Assembly: GCA_902792535.1 (NCBI GenBank)
Contig: CADAZU010000012.1
Coordinates: 30,322 to 94,321, forward strand
Source of the DNA: an uncultured Bacteroidales bacterium
GTDB taxonomy: Bacteria; Bacteroidota; Bacteroidia; Bacteroidales; Paludibacteraceae
Direction of reading: 5' to 3'
DNA length: 64,000 bases
Position numbers and translations under genes: made by a program. Each line of letters opens with the position of its first letter. Within the stretch, counting starts at the first letter, position 1. The notes beneath the pieces are model-generated. The model was given only the letters and a program-made list of their open reading frames with translations. It had not been told where the DNA came from and made no database searches. This document shows, one piece after another, positions 34,027-44,474 of the stretch.

Positions 34027-35847
34027 ATGAGTTGGATGAGAGGATGGTTGGTCCTTGCGATACTCAGTTTTCATTTTTCCATATCCTATGCGCAGCGGAT
34101 TCCGGAGGCGATCGAGTACACGGAAGTGTATGATTTTATCGAGGAGTTGACGACGGATGGCGTTATTTCTTCCAATGCGGCAATTAAGCCTTATACGCGA
34201 GACGCGATCGCGCGCATGCTGGCGGAAGCGCAGAGCAAGGATTCGCTGCTGAACAAACGGCAGAAAGCGGATCTTCAGTTCTATATGCAGGATTATGCGC
34301 TGGAGCAGGACACGCTGCCGACGTATTATTCATACGGACACCGGCACGTGACACAATGGATCACGAAAGTATCTAATTTGTCCTTGGCGGATCCGAGTCT
34401 GCATATTCTGACGAAAGACAAGATCTTCAAAATGCGGCTTCGTCCGATTTTAGGAATGGATCTGAGTTACAATAAACGCGGGTTGCTGATGCACCGTGTG
34501 TATGGAGCTGAGATTCAGATGGATATAGCGCACCACCTCTCTATCTGGGGTTCGATCCGCGACAACAGCTGGAGCGGGCAGGGTATAGACGGCTCGAAAA
34601 TAACGAAGCCGGGTTTCCTGAACAACATCCCCGGCGTGCAATACAAAGAGGCGAACTACGGCGGCGATTTCTCGGATTCAAGGGGCGGTTTGTCGCTCTA
34701 TATGTGGTGGGGCAGTATCGGCGTTCAGCGCGAACGGATCCAATGGGGCGATGCGCAACACGCGTCGAATATCCTTTCCGCGCACAATCCGGCTGTCCCG
34801 ATGGTGACGCTGCAACTGACGCCGTGCAAATGGTTCCAGTTCGATTATTTCCACGCGTGGCTGCCGTCGAACGTGATCGATTCGACCTATTATTACAGCG
34901 AGCGCGAGAAAGAAGGCGTGACCGGAAGAGAGTATCGTCCGGCGAACAAATTTATGGCGGCGAACATGTTTACGTTCATGCCGATCAAGTACATTCAGTT
35001 CTCGTTCGGAAACTCGATCGTTTACGCGGAGCGCAATGTGCAAGCGGCTTATTTTATCCCGATTGCATTCTTCAAATCGCTGGATCACCTGCTGACCAAA
35101 GGACTTGGATCGGAGAACCAGAACTCGCAGGCTTTTGCGACGATCACCGTTCGTCCGACCGACCATTTACGGCTGTACGGGTCGTTCTTTCTGGACGAGT
35201 TCAAATTCTCGCGTCTGAAACCATCGAATCCGGAGCATAATCCGGTTTCGTATCTGGTGGGTTTCAACTGGAGCGGCTGGCCCGTGAAAGGTTTGGCGCT
35301 ACGGGGCGAGTTCATGCGAAGCTATATCGCGTGCTACACGCATTCGATCAAAGTGCTGGATTTCACGTCCAACAGTTACAATATGGGGCACTATATGGGC
35401 GACAATGCGCAGAGTATTTTTGTGCAGTTGTCTTACCGCCTGACGCGCAGTCTGCGGCTGATGCTGGACTACACCTGCGACACCAAATACCGCGCGTATG
35501 ATTATGTCCGCGCCTATATAGCGGGCCAGCGGAACACGACGACGCCGATCATTGCGCAGAAGCCGTTCTCGGAGAAGATTTGGCGGAACGATGTGGTGAA
35601 TTTCCGCGCAGTTTATGAGGTGTTCAACAACTGCTACGCACATGTTGATTTCACCTATAATAACGCGCGCGCGTTTGCTCCGAGCTCCGAGCGGATCTTA
35701 GGAGAAGACCGCGGCTGGAATGCCGATGGCACTTCGATGGAGTTAGCCGGCGACGAGCTGAAGAACTATTACTTAAATAAATACACGCCGGTTTATCTGC
35801 AGGGCGCGAACTTTACGTTCTCCTGCGGATTGAGTTTCGGTTTTTGA
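34027..35847 (+). CDS. Wzi-like capsule assembly outer-membrane protein
   Basis: About 606 aa. Signal peptide (MSWMRGWLVLAILSFHFSIS, cleaved near AYAQ), an N-terminal helical region and then many amphipathic beta strands ending FTFSCGLSFGF, as in outer-membrane barrels. The overall look is that of the Bacteroidota Wzi-family proteins, which anchor capsule at the surface. Upstream codons from 34003 give no signal peptide, hence ATG 34027. The glycan locus lies about 14 kb away. Confidence 0.7.
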   Translation: MSWMRGWLVLAILSFHFSISYAQRIPEAIEYTEVYDFIEELTTDGVISSNAAIKPYTRDAIARMLAEAQSKDSLLNKRQKADLQFYMQDYALEQDTLPTYYSYGHRHVTQWITKVSNLSLADPSLHILTKDKIFKMRLRPILGMDLSYNKRGLLMHRVYGAEIQMDIAHHLSIWGSIRDNSWSGQGIDGSKITKPGFLNNIPGVQYKEANYGGDFSDSRGGLSLYMWWGSIGVQRERIQWGDAQHASNILSAHNPAVPMVTLQLTPCKWFQFDYFHAWLPSNVIDSTYYYSEREKEGVTGREYRPANKFMAANMFTFMPIKYIQFSFGNSIVYAERNVQAAYFIPIAFFKSLDHLLTKGLGSENQNSQAFATITVRPTDHLRLYGSFFLDEFKFSRLKPSNPEHNPVSYLVGFNWSGWPVKGLALRGEFMRSYIACYTHSIKVLDFTSNSYNMGHYMGDNAQSIFVQLSYRLTRSLRLMLDYTCDTKYRAYDYVRAYIAGQRNTTTPIIAQKPFSEKIWRNDVVNFRAVYEVFNNCYAHVDFTYNNARAFAPSSERILGEDRGWNADGTSMELAGDELKNYYLNKYTPVYLQGANFTFSCGLSFGF

Positions 35848-35880
35848 TGACATAACGACATAACGAAAAAATCAATCATA

Positions 35881-37554
35881 ATGAAGAAAGAAATTCAATT
35901 CTCCCTTGTCTATCGCGACATGTGGCAGAGTAGCGGAAAGTACGTTCCGCGCAAAGACCAGTTGGCGAAGATCGCTCCCGTGATCATAGATATGGGTTGC
36001 TTCGATCGCGTGGAGACCAACGGCGGTGCGTCGGAGCAAGTGAATCTGTTGTACGGCGAGAACCCGAATCTGGCAGTCCGGACTTTTACCAAGCCCTTCC
36101 ACGAGGCAGGTATCAAGACGCATATGCTGGATCGCGGACTGAATGCGCTGCGTATGAATCCTGTTCCGGCAGACGTGCGTCAGTTGATGTACAAAGTGAA
36201 ACACGCGCAGGGAACCGACATCACCCGTATCTTCTGCGGTCTGAACGACCCGCGTAATATCATTCCGTCCATCAAATGGGCAAAAGCAGCCGGCATGACT
36301 GCGCAAGCAACGATGTGTATCACGTATTCGAAAGTGCACACGGCAGAGTATTATATCAACCTCGCGGAGCAACTGATCGAGGGTGGAGCGCAGGAGATCT
36401 GTCTTAAAGATATGGCCGGAATCGGACGTCCGCACATGCTGGGCGTCATTGTGGCTGCCATCAAAGAGAAACACCCCGATATTATCATCCAATACCACGG
36501 TCATACGGGACCCGGTTTCTCGGTGGCTTCGATGCTGGAGGTTGCCAAAGCCGGCGGCGATGTGCTGGACGTAGCGATGGAGCCGCTTTCATGGGGAAAG
36601 GTACATCCGGATGTGATTACGATTCAGGCGATGCTGAAAGATGCAGGCTTTCTGGTGAAAGACATTAACATGAAGGCATACATGGAGGCTCGCAGTCTGA
36701 CGCAGTCGTTCATCGATGATTTCTTAGGTTACTGGATTGATCCGAAGAACGCGCTGATGACGTCTCTGCTGGTTGGTTGCGGTCTGCCGGGCGGAATGAT
36801 GGGATCGCTGATGGCGGATCTCAAAGGTATGCATGCCGCGATCAATGCCAACCTGCGTAAGAAAGGCGAGAAAGAGTTGAGCGAAGACGAACTGCTGGTA
36901 CAACTGTTCGACGAAGTACAGCGGATTTGGCCGATGCTCGGTACGCCGTGTCTCGTGACGCCGTTCAGCCAATACGTCAAGAACGCTGCGCTGATGAACC
37001 TCTTCAGCCGTTCAATGGGTGAGAAAGATTTCACCCGTATGGATCCGGCTATGTGGGGTATGATCCTTGGTAAGAGCGGTAAGTTGCCGGGTGAGTTAGC
37101 GCCGGAGATCATTGAACTGGCAAAAGAGAAAGGATATGAGTTCTATACCGACGATCCGCAGAAACTCTATCCGGATGTGCTGCCGCAATATATCAAAGAG
37201 ATGAAAGAACTGGGTTGGGATCGCGGACAGGACGACGAAGAGCTGTTCGAGTTCGCTATGCACGACAAACAATACCGCGAATTCAAATCCGGTATTGCCA
37301 AAGAGCAGTTCAACAAGGATCTGGCGGAGCGGATGCAGAAAGCAGGTAAGGAAGTACCGGAGGAGCTGCGGAAATACCTGGCTAAGGGACAAAGTGACCA
37401 AGTACCAAGTACCAAGGGAGCTTCCGAGGATGAGATGGCAGCTGTGGCTATGGCGCTTCATCTGGCGCAAGGCAAGCAGCACAAAGAGGGTATCATCGAA
37501 CTGCCGTTCGTGCACAAAACGGCTTGGAATAATAAATTTTATACGTTAAAATAA
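35881..37554 (+). CDS. OadA-like carboxyltransferase (oxaloacetate/pyruvate type), no biotin domain
   Basis: A 557-aa TIM-barrel carboxyltransferase: [12 protein letters not shown] at the N-terminus (the usual metal Asp is in RD), the carbamylated-lysine motif CLKDMAG (K176) and metal-binding YHGHTGPG. The family often ends in a biotinyl domain; here it is replaced by a 40-residue tail (VAMALHLAQ ... HKTAWNNK) similar to that of the OadG-like subunit at 16489. It probably uses the separate carrier MmdC and may exchange with MmdA on the same membrane decarboxylase. A low-complexity 7-bp repeat (AAGTACC) lies just before the tail. Confidence 0.85.
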   Translation: MKKEIQFSLVYRDMWQSSGKYVPRKDQLAKIAPVIIDMGCFDRVETNGGASEQVNLLYGENPNLAVRTFTKPFHEAGIKTHMLDRGLNALRMNPVPADVRQLMYKVKHAQGTDITRIFCGLNDPRNIIPSIKWAKAAGMTAQATMCITYSKVHTAEYYINLAEQLIEGGAQEICLKDMAGIGRPHMLGVIVAAIKEKHPDIIIQYHGHTGPGFSVASMLEVAKAGGDVLDVAMEPLSWGKVHPDVITIQAMLKDAGFLVKDINMKAYMEARSLTQSFIDDFLGYWIDPKNALMTSLLVGCGLPGGMMGSLMADLKGMHAAINANLRKKGEKELSEDELLVQLFDEVQRIWPMLGTPCLVTPFSQYVKNAALMNLFSRSMGEKDFTRMDPAMWGMILGKSGKLPGELAPEIIELAKEKGYEFYTDDPQKLYPDVLPQYIKEMKELGWDRGQDDEELFEFAMHDKQYREFKSGIAKEQFNKDLAERMQKAGKEVPEELRKYLAKGQSDQVPSTKGASEDEMAAVAMALHLAQGKQHKEGIIELPFVHKTAWNNKFYTLK

Positions 37555-37574
37555 ACCATAAAAAACACATTGAT

Positions 37575-38654
37575 ATGAAGAAGTATAATTTTAATGCGGG
37601 TCCTTCTATCCTCCCGCAAGAAGTAATCAAACAAACGGCTGATGCTGTGATTGATTTTCAGGGCGAAGGTCTTTCCATTCTGGAGATTTCGCACCGCGCG
37701 AAGTATTTCCAGCCCGTCATGGACGAGGCGGAAGCACTGATGAAAGAGCTGCTGAACGTGCCGGAGGGGTATCGTGTGCTCTTCCTCGGCGGCGGCGCCA
37801 GTCTGCAATTCTGCATGGTTCCGTTTAATATGCTGGAGAAAAAAGCGGCTTACCTCAACACCGGCGTGTGGAGCAAGAAAGCACTCAAAGAAGCCAAAGG
37901 TTTCGGCGAGGCGGTCGAGGTAGCAGCCAGCACAGACTCCATTCCGACGGATTACGAGATTCCGCAAGATGCCGATTATTTCCATATCACGACCAATAAC
38001 ACCATTTTCGGAACCGAGATCAGCGACGAGAAACTGGCGGAGATTTATGCTAAAAAAGGCAATGTACCTTTGGTAGCCGATATGAGTTCGGATATTCTGA
38101 GCCGTCCGATTGATGTCAGCCAATACGATATTATCTATGGCGGTGCGCAGAAGAACCTGGCTCCAGCCGGTGTGACATTCGTGATCATCAAAGAGAGTTG
38201 TCTTGGCAAAGTGAGCCGTTATATCCCGACGATGCTGAACTATCAGACCCATATCGACGGCGGTTCGATGTTTAATACGCCTCCTGTGCTGCCTGTTTAT
38301 ACTGCGCTGCTGACCTTGCGTTGGCTCAAAGCGAACGGCGGTGTCAAATGGATCGAGGCGCGCAACAAAGCGAAAGCGGACCTGCTGTACAAATGTCTGG
38401 ACGAGAGCAAACTATTCACGCCGACTATCCTGAAGAAAGAGGATCGCAGCCGCATGAATATCTGCTTTGTTCTCAAACCCGAATACGCAGAACTTCAGGA
38501 CGATTTCTTCCAATTCGCGACCAAGCGCGGTATGGTGGGAATCAAGGGTCACCGTCTGGTTGGCGGTTTCCGCGCAAGCTGCTACAACGCTATGGACCTC
38601 GAGGGTGTTCAGGCACTCGTGGATTGTATTAAAGAATACGAGAAATTACATTGA
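37575..38654 (+). CDS. serC: Phosphoserine aminotransferase
   Basis: PLP-dependent conversion of 3-phosphohydroxypyruvate to phosphoserine. The 359-aa protein starts [16 protein letters not shown], carries [10 protein letters not shown], and has the PLP lysine K193 in [12 protein letters not shown]. serA follows 2 bp after its stop, giving a serine-biosynthesis pair. Confidence 0.96.
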   Translation: MKKYNFNAGPSILPQEVIKQTADAVIDFQGEGLSILEISHRAKYFQPVMDEAEALMKELLNVPEGYRVLFLGGGASLQFCMVPFNMLEKKAAYLNTGVWSKKALKEAKGFGEAVEVAASTDSIPTDYEIPQDADYFHITTNNTIFGTEISDEKLAEIYAKKGNVPLVADMSSDILSRPIDVSQYDIIYGGAQKNLAPAGVTFVIIKESCLGKVSRYIPTMLNYQTHIDGGSMFNTPPVLPVYTALLTLRWLKANGGVKWIEARNKAKADLLYKCLDESKLFTPTILKKEDRSRMNICFVLKPEYAELQDDFFQFATKRGMVGIKGHRLVGGFRASCYNAMDLEGVQALVDCIKEYEKLH

Positions 38655-38656
38655 TT

Positions 38657-39577
38657 ATGAAAGTACTTGTAGCAACAGAGAAGCCCTTTGCGAAAGTAGC
38701 CGTGGACGGCATTCGCGAAGTGGTAGAAGGAGCAGGGTATGAACTCGCGCTCCTGGAGAAATATACCGACAAACAGCAGTTGTTGGACGCCGTAGCCGAT
38801 GCAGACGCACTCATCATCCGTTCGGATATTGTGGACGCGGCTGTGTTGGACGCAGCGAAACAGCTGAAGATTGTTGTTCGTGCCGGAGCAGGGTACGATA
38901 ATATCGACCTTGACGCCGCTACGGCGCACAAGGTGGTAGCGATGAACACACCGGGTCAGAACAGCAACGCTGTGGCTGAGTTGGCTCTCGGTCTGATGGT
39001 GTATGCCGTGCGCAATCTATATAACGGCACAAGCGGAACCGAGCTGAAAGGCAAGAAACTGGGTATTCATGCCTTTGGTAATGTGGGTCGCAACGTGGCA
39101 CGCATCGCGCAGGGCTTCGGAATGGACGTGTATGCCTATGATGCGTATTGTCCGGATGAGGCGATGACGGCGGCTAACGTACATCCGCTGCATTCCGCTG
39201 AGGAACTGTACAAGACTTGCGACATCGTTTCGCTGCATATTCCGGCTACGGCGGAGACCAAGGGTTCGATCAATCATGATCTGGTCAACCTCATGCCGAA
39301 AGGTGCCATTTTGGTGAATACCGCGCGCAAAGAAGTGATCGACGAAGAGGGCTTGATCGCTCTGATGCAGGAACGTCCGGATCTCAAATACATGACGGAT
39401 ATTATGCCCGTGGCTGATGCGAAGTTCCGCACGCTTTTCGAAGGACGCTACTTCGCAACACCCAAGAAGATGGGTGCACAGACCGCAGAGGCTAATATCA
39501 ATGCCGGAATAGCGGCGGCTAAACAGATCGTGGATTTTATCCAAAACGGCAACACACGTTTCCAAGTGAATAAATGA
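38657..39577 (+). CDS. serA: D-3-phosphoglycerate dehydrogenase
   Basis: A 306-aa D-2-hydroxyacid dehydrogenase; NAD-binding LGIHAFGNVGRNVARIA, active-site Arg in VNTARKEVID. It lacks the C-terminal ACT domain, so serine feedback through that domain is absent. The ATG at 38657 is used; an upstream TTG overlaps serC. The next gene overlaps its stop by 4 bp. Confidence 0.93.
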   Translation: MKVLVATEKPFAKVAVDGIREVVEGAGYELALLEKYTDKQQLLDAVADADALIIRSDIVDAAVLDAAKQLKIVVRAGAGYDNIDLDAATAHKVVAMNTPGQNSNAVAELALGLMVYAVRNLYNGTSGTELKGKKLGIHAFGNVGRNVARIAQGFGMDVYAYDAYCPDEAMTAANVHPLHSAEELYKTCDIVSLHIPATAETKGSINHDLVNLMPKGAILVNTARKEVIDEEGLIALMQERPDLKYMTDIMPVADAKFRTLFEGRYFATPKKMGAQTAEANINAGIAAAKQIVDFIQNGNTRFQVNK

Positions 39578-40827
39578 AACGGCTATTCAGCATAGTATTT
39601 TTATCGCTTGTGGCGGCTGTTTCCTATGCGCTCCCTGTTGAGTGCGTGGGAACAGCTACGCAAGTGATAGATGGTAATGACACGGTATTAGTTTTTAGGG
39701 ACGAGATCCATCTGAAGACATCCGATGGCCAGCCCACCGATTGGTACAAAGGCGACGGTTCGCTCTATGCCTCCGGCGTGGATGAGATCTATCCGGACGA
39801 AGGATGTTACCGGGTGGGAGGAAGTCATTTCTGCGTGCAGTTGTACAAAGGTATTGACGATCTGGCATTCACAGTAGAGACAGGATGCGAGAACACCATC
39901 GTTCGTGTGACGGGCGATATAGGTTCGCGCGCGCATACGTATTCCTTATCATATAATGCACTGGCTTGGAACACTGAAGAGTGGGTGGACTCCGCGGCGC
40001 AAGAGACGGGAGATCTGATGAACACGATCTTGCTGCCGCCGCTCTATGGTCCCACGCCGATTACGCTTTGCTATGACGCAGAGGTGCGTTCGGCGCTGGG
40101 GTTGGACTCGGCTTGCGTGGAAGTGGATCTGCCGCTGGACAGTATCAAAGCGGTTAAAATGGAGTTGACTTCCCTTGCTACGGCGCGCGAGGACGATCCG
40201 CATGGAAATAACGAGCGCAACAGGCCTACCAGCCAGACACTCATCGCCGGATCGGAATACAGCGGACCGCTGGAGATTGCTTTCTATTCGAACCCGACGC
40301 CCGGAGCACAGTATTATTTCTGGGCAATCTATAAATCCGCAGAGCGTGTTGTTACTCGTAACGATCGCGACATCCGCTATACTTTCTCCGAACCCGGGGC
40401 GTATAGAGTGGTCTGCGCGGTCAATAACGGTTCTTGCTCTTCCGACTCATCGGAAGTGAATGTACAGATTTCCGAATCGTATCTGGCGGTTCCGAATGTC
40501 TTTACGCCCAATGGAGACGGAAAGAACGATGAGTTCCGCGTGGCGTACCGCTCCTTGCGGGAATTCCATTGCTGGGTCTATAACCGCTGGGGCAAACTGG
40601 TGTACGAATGGACCGATCCCTCAAAAGGATGGGATGGAACCATCAACGGTCGTCCGGCTGCAGAAGGTGCGTATTACTATGTAATACGGGCTCTCGGAAC
40701 CGATGCTGCCAAGAATGCCGGATATATGTCCAAGATTGCTTACACCAAGAAGAAAGTGGGAGCTGACGAGTCTGTCATCGGAATCTACCAGATGAGCGGA
40801 GACATCAATTTAATTAGAGGAAAATAA
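39574..40827 (+). CDS. Secreted protein with T9SS type B (CHU_C) sorting domain
   Basis: A 417-aa protein: signal peptide (MKRLFSIVFLSLVAAVSYA), beta-rich and PKD-like middle (YTFSEPGAYRVVCAV) and a C-terminal gliding-associated domain (VPNVFTPNGDGKNDEF ... YNRWGKLVYEW ... AAEGAYYYVI). The domain is the type B signal for the type IX secretion system. Its start overlaps the serA stop (ATGA), an odd partner for a surface protein. Confidence 0.9.
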   Translation: MKRLFSIVFLSLVAAVSYALPVECVGTATQVIDGNDTVLVFRDEIHLKTSDGQPTDWYKGDGSLYASGVDEIYPDEGCYRVGGSHFCVQLYKGIDDLAFTVETGCENTIVRVTGDIGSRAHTYSLSYNALAWNTEEWVDSAAQETGDLMNTILLPPLYGPTPITLCYDAEVRSALGLDSACVEVDLPLDSIKAVKMELTSLATAREDDPHGNNERNRPTSQTLIAGSEYSGPLEIAFYSNPTPGAQYYFWAIYKSAERVVTRNDRDIRYTFSEPGAYRVVCAVNNGSCSSDSSEVNVQISESYLAVPNVFTPNGDGKNDEFRVAYRSLREFHCWVYNRWGKLVYEWTDPSKGWDGTINGRPAAEGAYYYVIRALGTDAAKNAGYMSKIAYTKKKVGADESVIGIYQMSGDINLIRGK

Positions 40828-40829
40828 CA

Positions 40830-42977
40830 ATGAGAAAATTTCTAACTATGGCTTTAGCCACATCCGTTTTGGCAGCGTCCGCTGCCACGAACCCGTTCTT
40901 CGACTACAAGAACTGGAAAACGCCGCATGGCACGTACCCATTCAACGAGATTCATGCGGAGCACTATATGCCTGCTTTTGAGGAGGCGATGAAACAAGGA
41001 CTGAAGGAAATCGACGACATCGTCAATAATCCGGCAGCTCCGACCTTTGCCAACACGATCGAAGCCTATGAGGCTTCCGGCGAAATGCTCTCAATCGTAG
41101 CCGGCTGTTTCTATAACCTGACGAACTCCGAGACCAACGACACGCTTCAGCAGATCGAAATGGAGTTGAGCCCGAAGATGTCTGAATATTCGGCTACTAT
41201 TCGTCTCAACGAGGGACTCTTCCAACGTATCAAAGCCGTTTATGACCAGCGCGCGAAACTCAAACTGAACAAAGCGCAAGTCAAACTGCTGGAGGACATC
41301 TACGAGTCGTTCGCAAACAACGGCGCAAATCTATCGCCGGAAGACAAACAAATCTACCGCGAATTGTCCGCCAAACTGAGCAAACTGACCCTTCAATACG
41401 GTCAGAACGTACTGAAAGCGACCAACGCTTGGACCATGCTCGTTACCGACGAGGCACTCTTGTCCGGTCTGAATGACGATACCAAAGCGATGTTGCGTGC
41501 TAATGCGGAGAACAAAGGAATGGAAGGCTGGTTGCTGAACCTCAAACCGACGACCACGATTCCGGTAATGCAGGATCTCGACAACCGCGATATCCGCCGC
41601 GAGCTCTACATGGCGAATGCCGGCAAATGCGTGGGTGGCGAGTTTGACAATACTGCGATTATTGTAGAGATCGTCAACACCCGTTTAGCGCTGGCTAAAC
41701 TGTTCGGAAAAAAGACCTACGCGGAGAAATCGCTCTATAAGACGATGGCAGAGAAGCCGGAAACGGTCTATAGCCTGCTGGACCAACTGCGCGATGCGTA
41801 TATGCCTGCTGCACGCGAGGAGGTGAAGGAAGTGGAGGATTATGCTCACGCGCACGGTTTCTATGCCGCGCATATTCAGCCTTGGGATTTCAGCTATTAT
41901 TCCAAGAAACTCAAACAGGAGAAATACGCTATCTCGGATGATGACCTCCGTCCGTACTTCGAACTGGAGAATGTCAAGAAAGGCGTCTTCGGTTTGGCAG
42001 AGCGTCTCTATGGCTTGAAATTCAAGGAGAACAAGAAGATTCAGGTCTATAATCCTGAGGTAACCGCCTATGAGGTGTTCGACGAAAAAGGCAAGTTCCT
42101 CGCTGTGTATTACGCGGACTTCCATCCGCGGGATGGTAAACGTGGCGGTGCGTGGATGAATGATTTCCAGCCGCAATATATCAAGGGCAAGAAAGACCAC
42201 CGTCCGCATATTGTGAACGTGATGAACTTCACTCGTCCGACGGCAGACAAGCCGGCGCTCTTCACTTATGATGAGGTCCGCACGTTCCTGCATGAGTTCG
42301 GACATGGTTTGCATGGAATGCTCACACGCTGCCAGTATGCAGCACAGAGCGGAACCAACGTACCGCGCGATTTCGTGGAACTGCCTTCCCAGTTTAACGA
42401 GAACTTCATCGACGAGAAAGAGTTCCTCGATACCTTTGCCAAACATTATATCACGGGCGAACCGCTGCCGCAAGACCTGCTGGACAAGATGCACGCTTCG
42501 CAGACCTACCATGCTGCGTATTCTTGTGTGCGCCAGCTGAGCTTCGGCTATCTCGATATGGCTTGGCATACCTTGGAGAACCCATTTGAGGTCAACGAAG
42601 CCATCGGAACGGTTGAGTCCGTAACGCGTTTCAGCGATAAAGCGATGGAGCAGGTACAAGTGCTGCCGAACGTACCTGGCACGCAGATGTGCTGCGCCTT
42701 CACCCATATCTTCTCCGGTGGATACGCTGCCGGCTATTACAGCTACAAGTGGTCCGAACTGCTGGACGCAGATGCATTCTCCGTTTTCAAGGAAGCACAG
42801 CAGAAGAAAGGCGGAACGATCTTTGATAAGAAAGCCGCTAAGCGCTTCCGCGAGAACATCTTGGAGAAGGGTGGAACCGAGAAAGCGATGGATCTGTATA
42901 AACGCTTCCGTGGCGGCGAACCGACTATCAACGCATTGTTGGAGCGTGATGGAATCAAAGCACGTGAGATTAAATAA
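40830..42977 (+). CDS. M3-family metallopeptidase (Dcp-like)
   Basis: A 715-aa zinc peptidase, with the zinc motif HEFGH at residue 488 and the M3 C-terminal region (GYAAGYYSYKWSELLDADAF). Dcp-type enzymes remove C-terminal dipeptides. The N-terminus (MALATSVLAASAATNPFFDY) looks like a signal peptide, so it may be periplasmic. It starts 2 bp after the T9SS cargo gene. Confidence 0.93.
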   Translation: MRKFLTMALATSVLAASAATNPFFDYKNWKTPHGTYPFNEIHAEHYMPAFEEAMKQGLKEIDDIVNNPAAPTFANTIEAYEASGEMLSIVAGCFYNLTNSETNDTLQQIEMELSPKMSEYSATIRLNEGLFQRIKAVYDQRAKLKLNKAQVKLLEDIYESFANNGANLSPEDKQIYRELSAKLSKLTLQYGQNVLKATNAWTMLVTDEALLSGLNDDTKAMLRANAENKGMEGWLLNLKPTTTIPVMQDLDNRDIRRELYMANAGKCVGGEFDNTAIIVEIVNTRLALAKLFGKKTYAEKSLYKTMAEKPETVYSLLDQLRDAYMPAAREEVKEVEDYAHAHGFYAAHIQPWDFSYYSKKLKQEKYAISDDDLRPYFELENVKKGVFGLAERLYGLKFKENKKIQVYNPEVTAYEVFDEKGKFLAVYYADFHPRDGKRGGAWMNDFQPQYIKGKKDHRPHIVNVMNFTRPTADKPALFTYDEVRTFLHEFGHGLHGMLTRCQYAAQSGTNVPRDFVELPSQFNENFIDEKEFLDTFAKHYITGEPLPQDLLDKMHASQTYHAAYSCVRQLSFGYLDMAWHTLENPFEVNEAIGTVESVTRFSDKAMEQVQVLPNVPGTQMCCAFTHIFSGGYAAGYYSYKWSELLDADAFSVFKEAQQKKGGTIFDKKAAKRFRENILEKGGTEKAMDLYKRFRGGEPTINALLERDGIKAREIK

Positions 42978-42989
42978 TTGATCGGATAT

Positions 42990-43604
42990 ATGAAAGTATT
43001 ACTAATCAATGGTAGCGCAAGGAAAGGTGGCAACACCTTCCTTGCGCTTTCTGAAATAGCTCAGCAACTCGCCAAACACGGGATTGAGTCTGAGATCGTT
43101 CAAATAGGCAATCGTCCTATGCGCGGATGTATCGCGTGCGGGCAATGCAAAGTAAGAAACAATAACCGCTGCGTCTTCGATGACGATTTATGCAACCGCG
43201 TGAATGAGAAAATGGCTTCAGCCGATGCGCTAATCGTCGGATCGCCTGTCTATTACGGCCAGCCCAACGGATCAATGCTAGCACTCGTGCAGCGGATGTT
43301 CTTCTCCGCAGGAGATTATTACCGCAATAAACCTGCGGCGGCTGTGGCTGTTTGTCGAAGAGGTGGAGCCACTGCTGCCTTTCAGACGCTGAACATGCCG
43401 TTTATGATGATGAATATGCCTGTCGTGACATCCCAGTATTGGAATATTGTCTATGGACGCGAGGAAGGCCAGGCTGCCTTGGATACGGAAGGTATGCAAA
43501 CGATGCGCACGCTGGCGGATAATATGGCGTTCCTGTTGAAGAATACATACGGAAAGCCACTCCCCGAAAGAGAAGAGTGGCAGCCGATGCATTTCATTCG
43601 ATAA
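42990..43604 (+). CDS. NADPH-dependent FMN reductase / flavodoxin-like protein
   Basis: A 204-aa flavodoxin fold with FMN loop NGSARKGGNTF, CIACGQCKVRNNNRC (extra cysteines, as in iron-sulfur flavoproteins) and GSPVYYGQPNGSM. Reduces flavin or quinone-like substrates; exact substrate unknown. The ATG at 42990 is preferred over a TTG 12 bp upstream. Confidence 0.88.
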   Translation: MKVLLINGSARKGGNTFLALSEIAQQLAKHGIESEIVQIGNRPMRGCIACGQCKVRNNNRCVFDDDLCNRVNEKMASADALIVGSPVYYGQPNGSMLALVQRMFFSAGDYYRNKPAAAVAVCRRGGATAAFQTLNMPFMMMNMPVVTSQYWNIVYGREEGQAALDTEGMQTMRTLADNMAFLLKNTYGKPLPEREEWQPMHFIR

Positions 43605-43621
43605 ATGAATCTTTCCGCTGA

Positions 43622-43786
43622 TTATTGATGCAAACGAGCATGTGTCCCAACATGCGAACACGTACAATAATCATAAATTGACATAGTGCCCGAAGAGGAC
43701 AGAGATGAACCTCCGGAGGTTTCCACAAACAAACGCAGGACAAAATCCTGCGTTTGTTGTTTCAATGTGTGTACATCGATCTTCAT
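43622..43786 (-). CDS. Candidate 54-residue protein with its own promoter
   Basis: Minus-strand ORF: MKIDVHTLKQQTQDFVLRLF, then a Ser/Gly-rich centre and a C-terminal YDYCTCSHVGTHARLHQ with two cysteines. A consensus promoter lies 67 bp upstream of the ATG. No homologue is known to me. The composition (amphipathic start, Ser/Gly/Thr middle, short Cys/His tail) would fit a peptide precursor or a small regulator, but nothing proves it. A perfect 10-bp inverted repeat (AAACGCAGGA/TCCTGCGTTT) inside the ORF may form a hairpin. Confidence 0.5.
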   Translation of the reverse strand: MKIDVHTLKQQTQDFVLRLFVETSGGSSLSSSGTMSIYDYCTCSHVGTHARLHQ

Positions 43787-43852
43787 AAGTTAAATGGTTT
43801 TTAGGTTTAATGGCAATAGCCGCTGATTTTTCTCTTTGTCTTAAATTCGATG

Positions 43853-43883
43853 CAAAGGTAGTATATTTTTGTGAACTACGCAA
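43853..43883 (-). promoter_or_regulatory. Promoter of the 54-residue protein gene
   Basis: Minus-strand TACCTTTG (43853-43860), 20-bp spacer and TTG (43881-43883). A TTCACAAA box sits in the spacer. Confidence 0.7.
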
Positions 43884-44411
43884 GCAAAAAATCAGAATTG
43901 TATGCACAATAAATGTGAACACGAATCCGACAGATTTTGTACACAAATTTGTTGTTCACAAAGCAAAACAAAAGTGATCGAACCATAAAAGTTCACAAAA
44001 TTGAAGTGCCGGAGTGGAGTAGTGAGGCGTCTGATCTATTTATTGATTCCTAATATTAGAAAGAGTGTAGATAGACTTATGTTTCTACGTATAATTTTAT
44101 ATTGTAACTGATTGATTTTCAATAATACTGTATTTTATTTAAAATTATACTTTAATATAAAACTCGGATTGCGGCATATTGGAAAATATATACATGATTT
44201 ATATTATATAAAATTTATAAACTATATAAAATAAACGACTTACATTGTTTAATTAATGTTTAATAATAAGACGAAATGACCTTCTTAGATGCCGTAGAGT
44301 GCTACTATCCTTCGGTTTGGTCATTAAAATGTTCCACGGGAAGGTGATTACTTTCTGTGTTCATAATGTAGAATTTACATAATTCACAAATGAAACAAAA
44401 TAATTCACAAA
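43868..44411. promoter_or_regulatory. Cluster of TTCACAAA boxes
   Basis: The sequence (G/A)TTCACAAA occurs at 43868-43876 (minus), 43954-43962, 43991-43999, 44382-44390 and 44403-44411 (plus). The first is between the promoter elements of the small gene, the last two just before the -33 box of the XRE gene. The rest of 43887-44425 is AT-rich and I see no gene in it. Confidence 0.55.
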
Positions 44412-44425
44412 AATATATGTATATA

Positions 44426-44457
44426 TTTGTGTATTTCGATTATTTTTTGTACCTTTG
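44426..44457 (+). promoter_or_regulatory. Promoter of the XRE regulator gene
   Basis: TTTG (44426-44429), 20-bp spacer and TACCTTTG (44450-44457); ATG at 44475. Confidence 0.75.
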
Positions 44458-44474
44458 CAGCAAATTTGAAAACT

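Noticed and set aside
43671-43946. 91-codon minus-strand ORF overlapping the 54-codon gene
   Set aside because: It would start upstream of the mapped promoter box and reads through it; composition is not protein-like.
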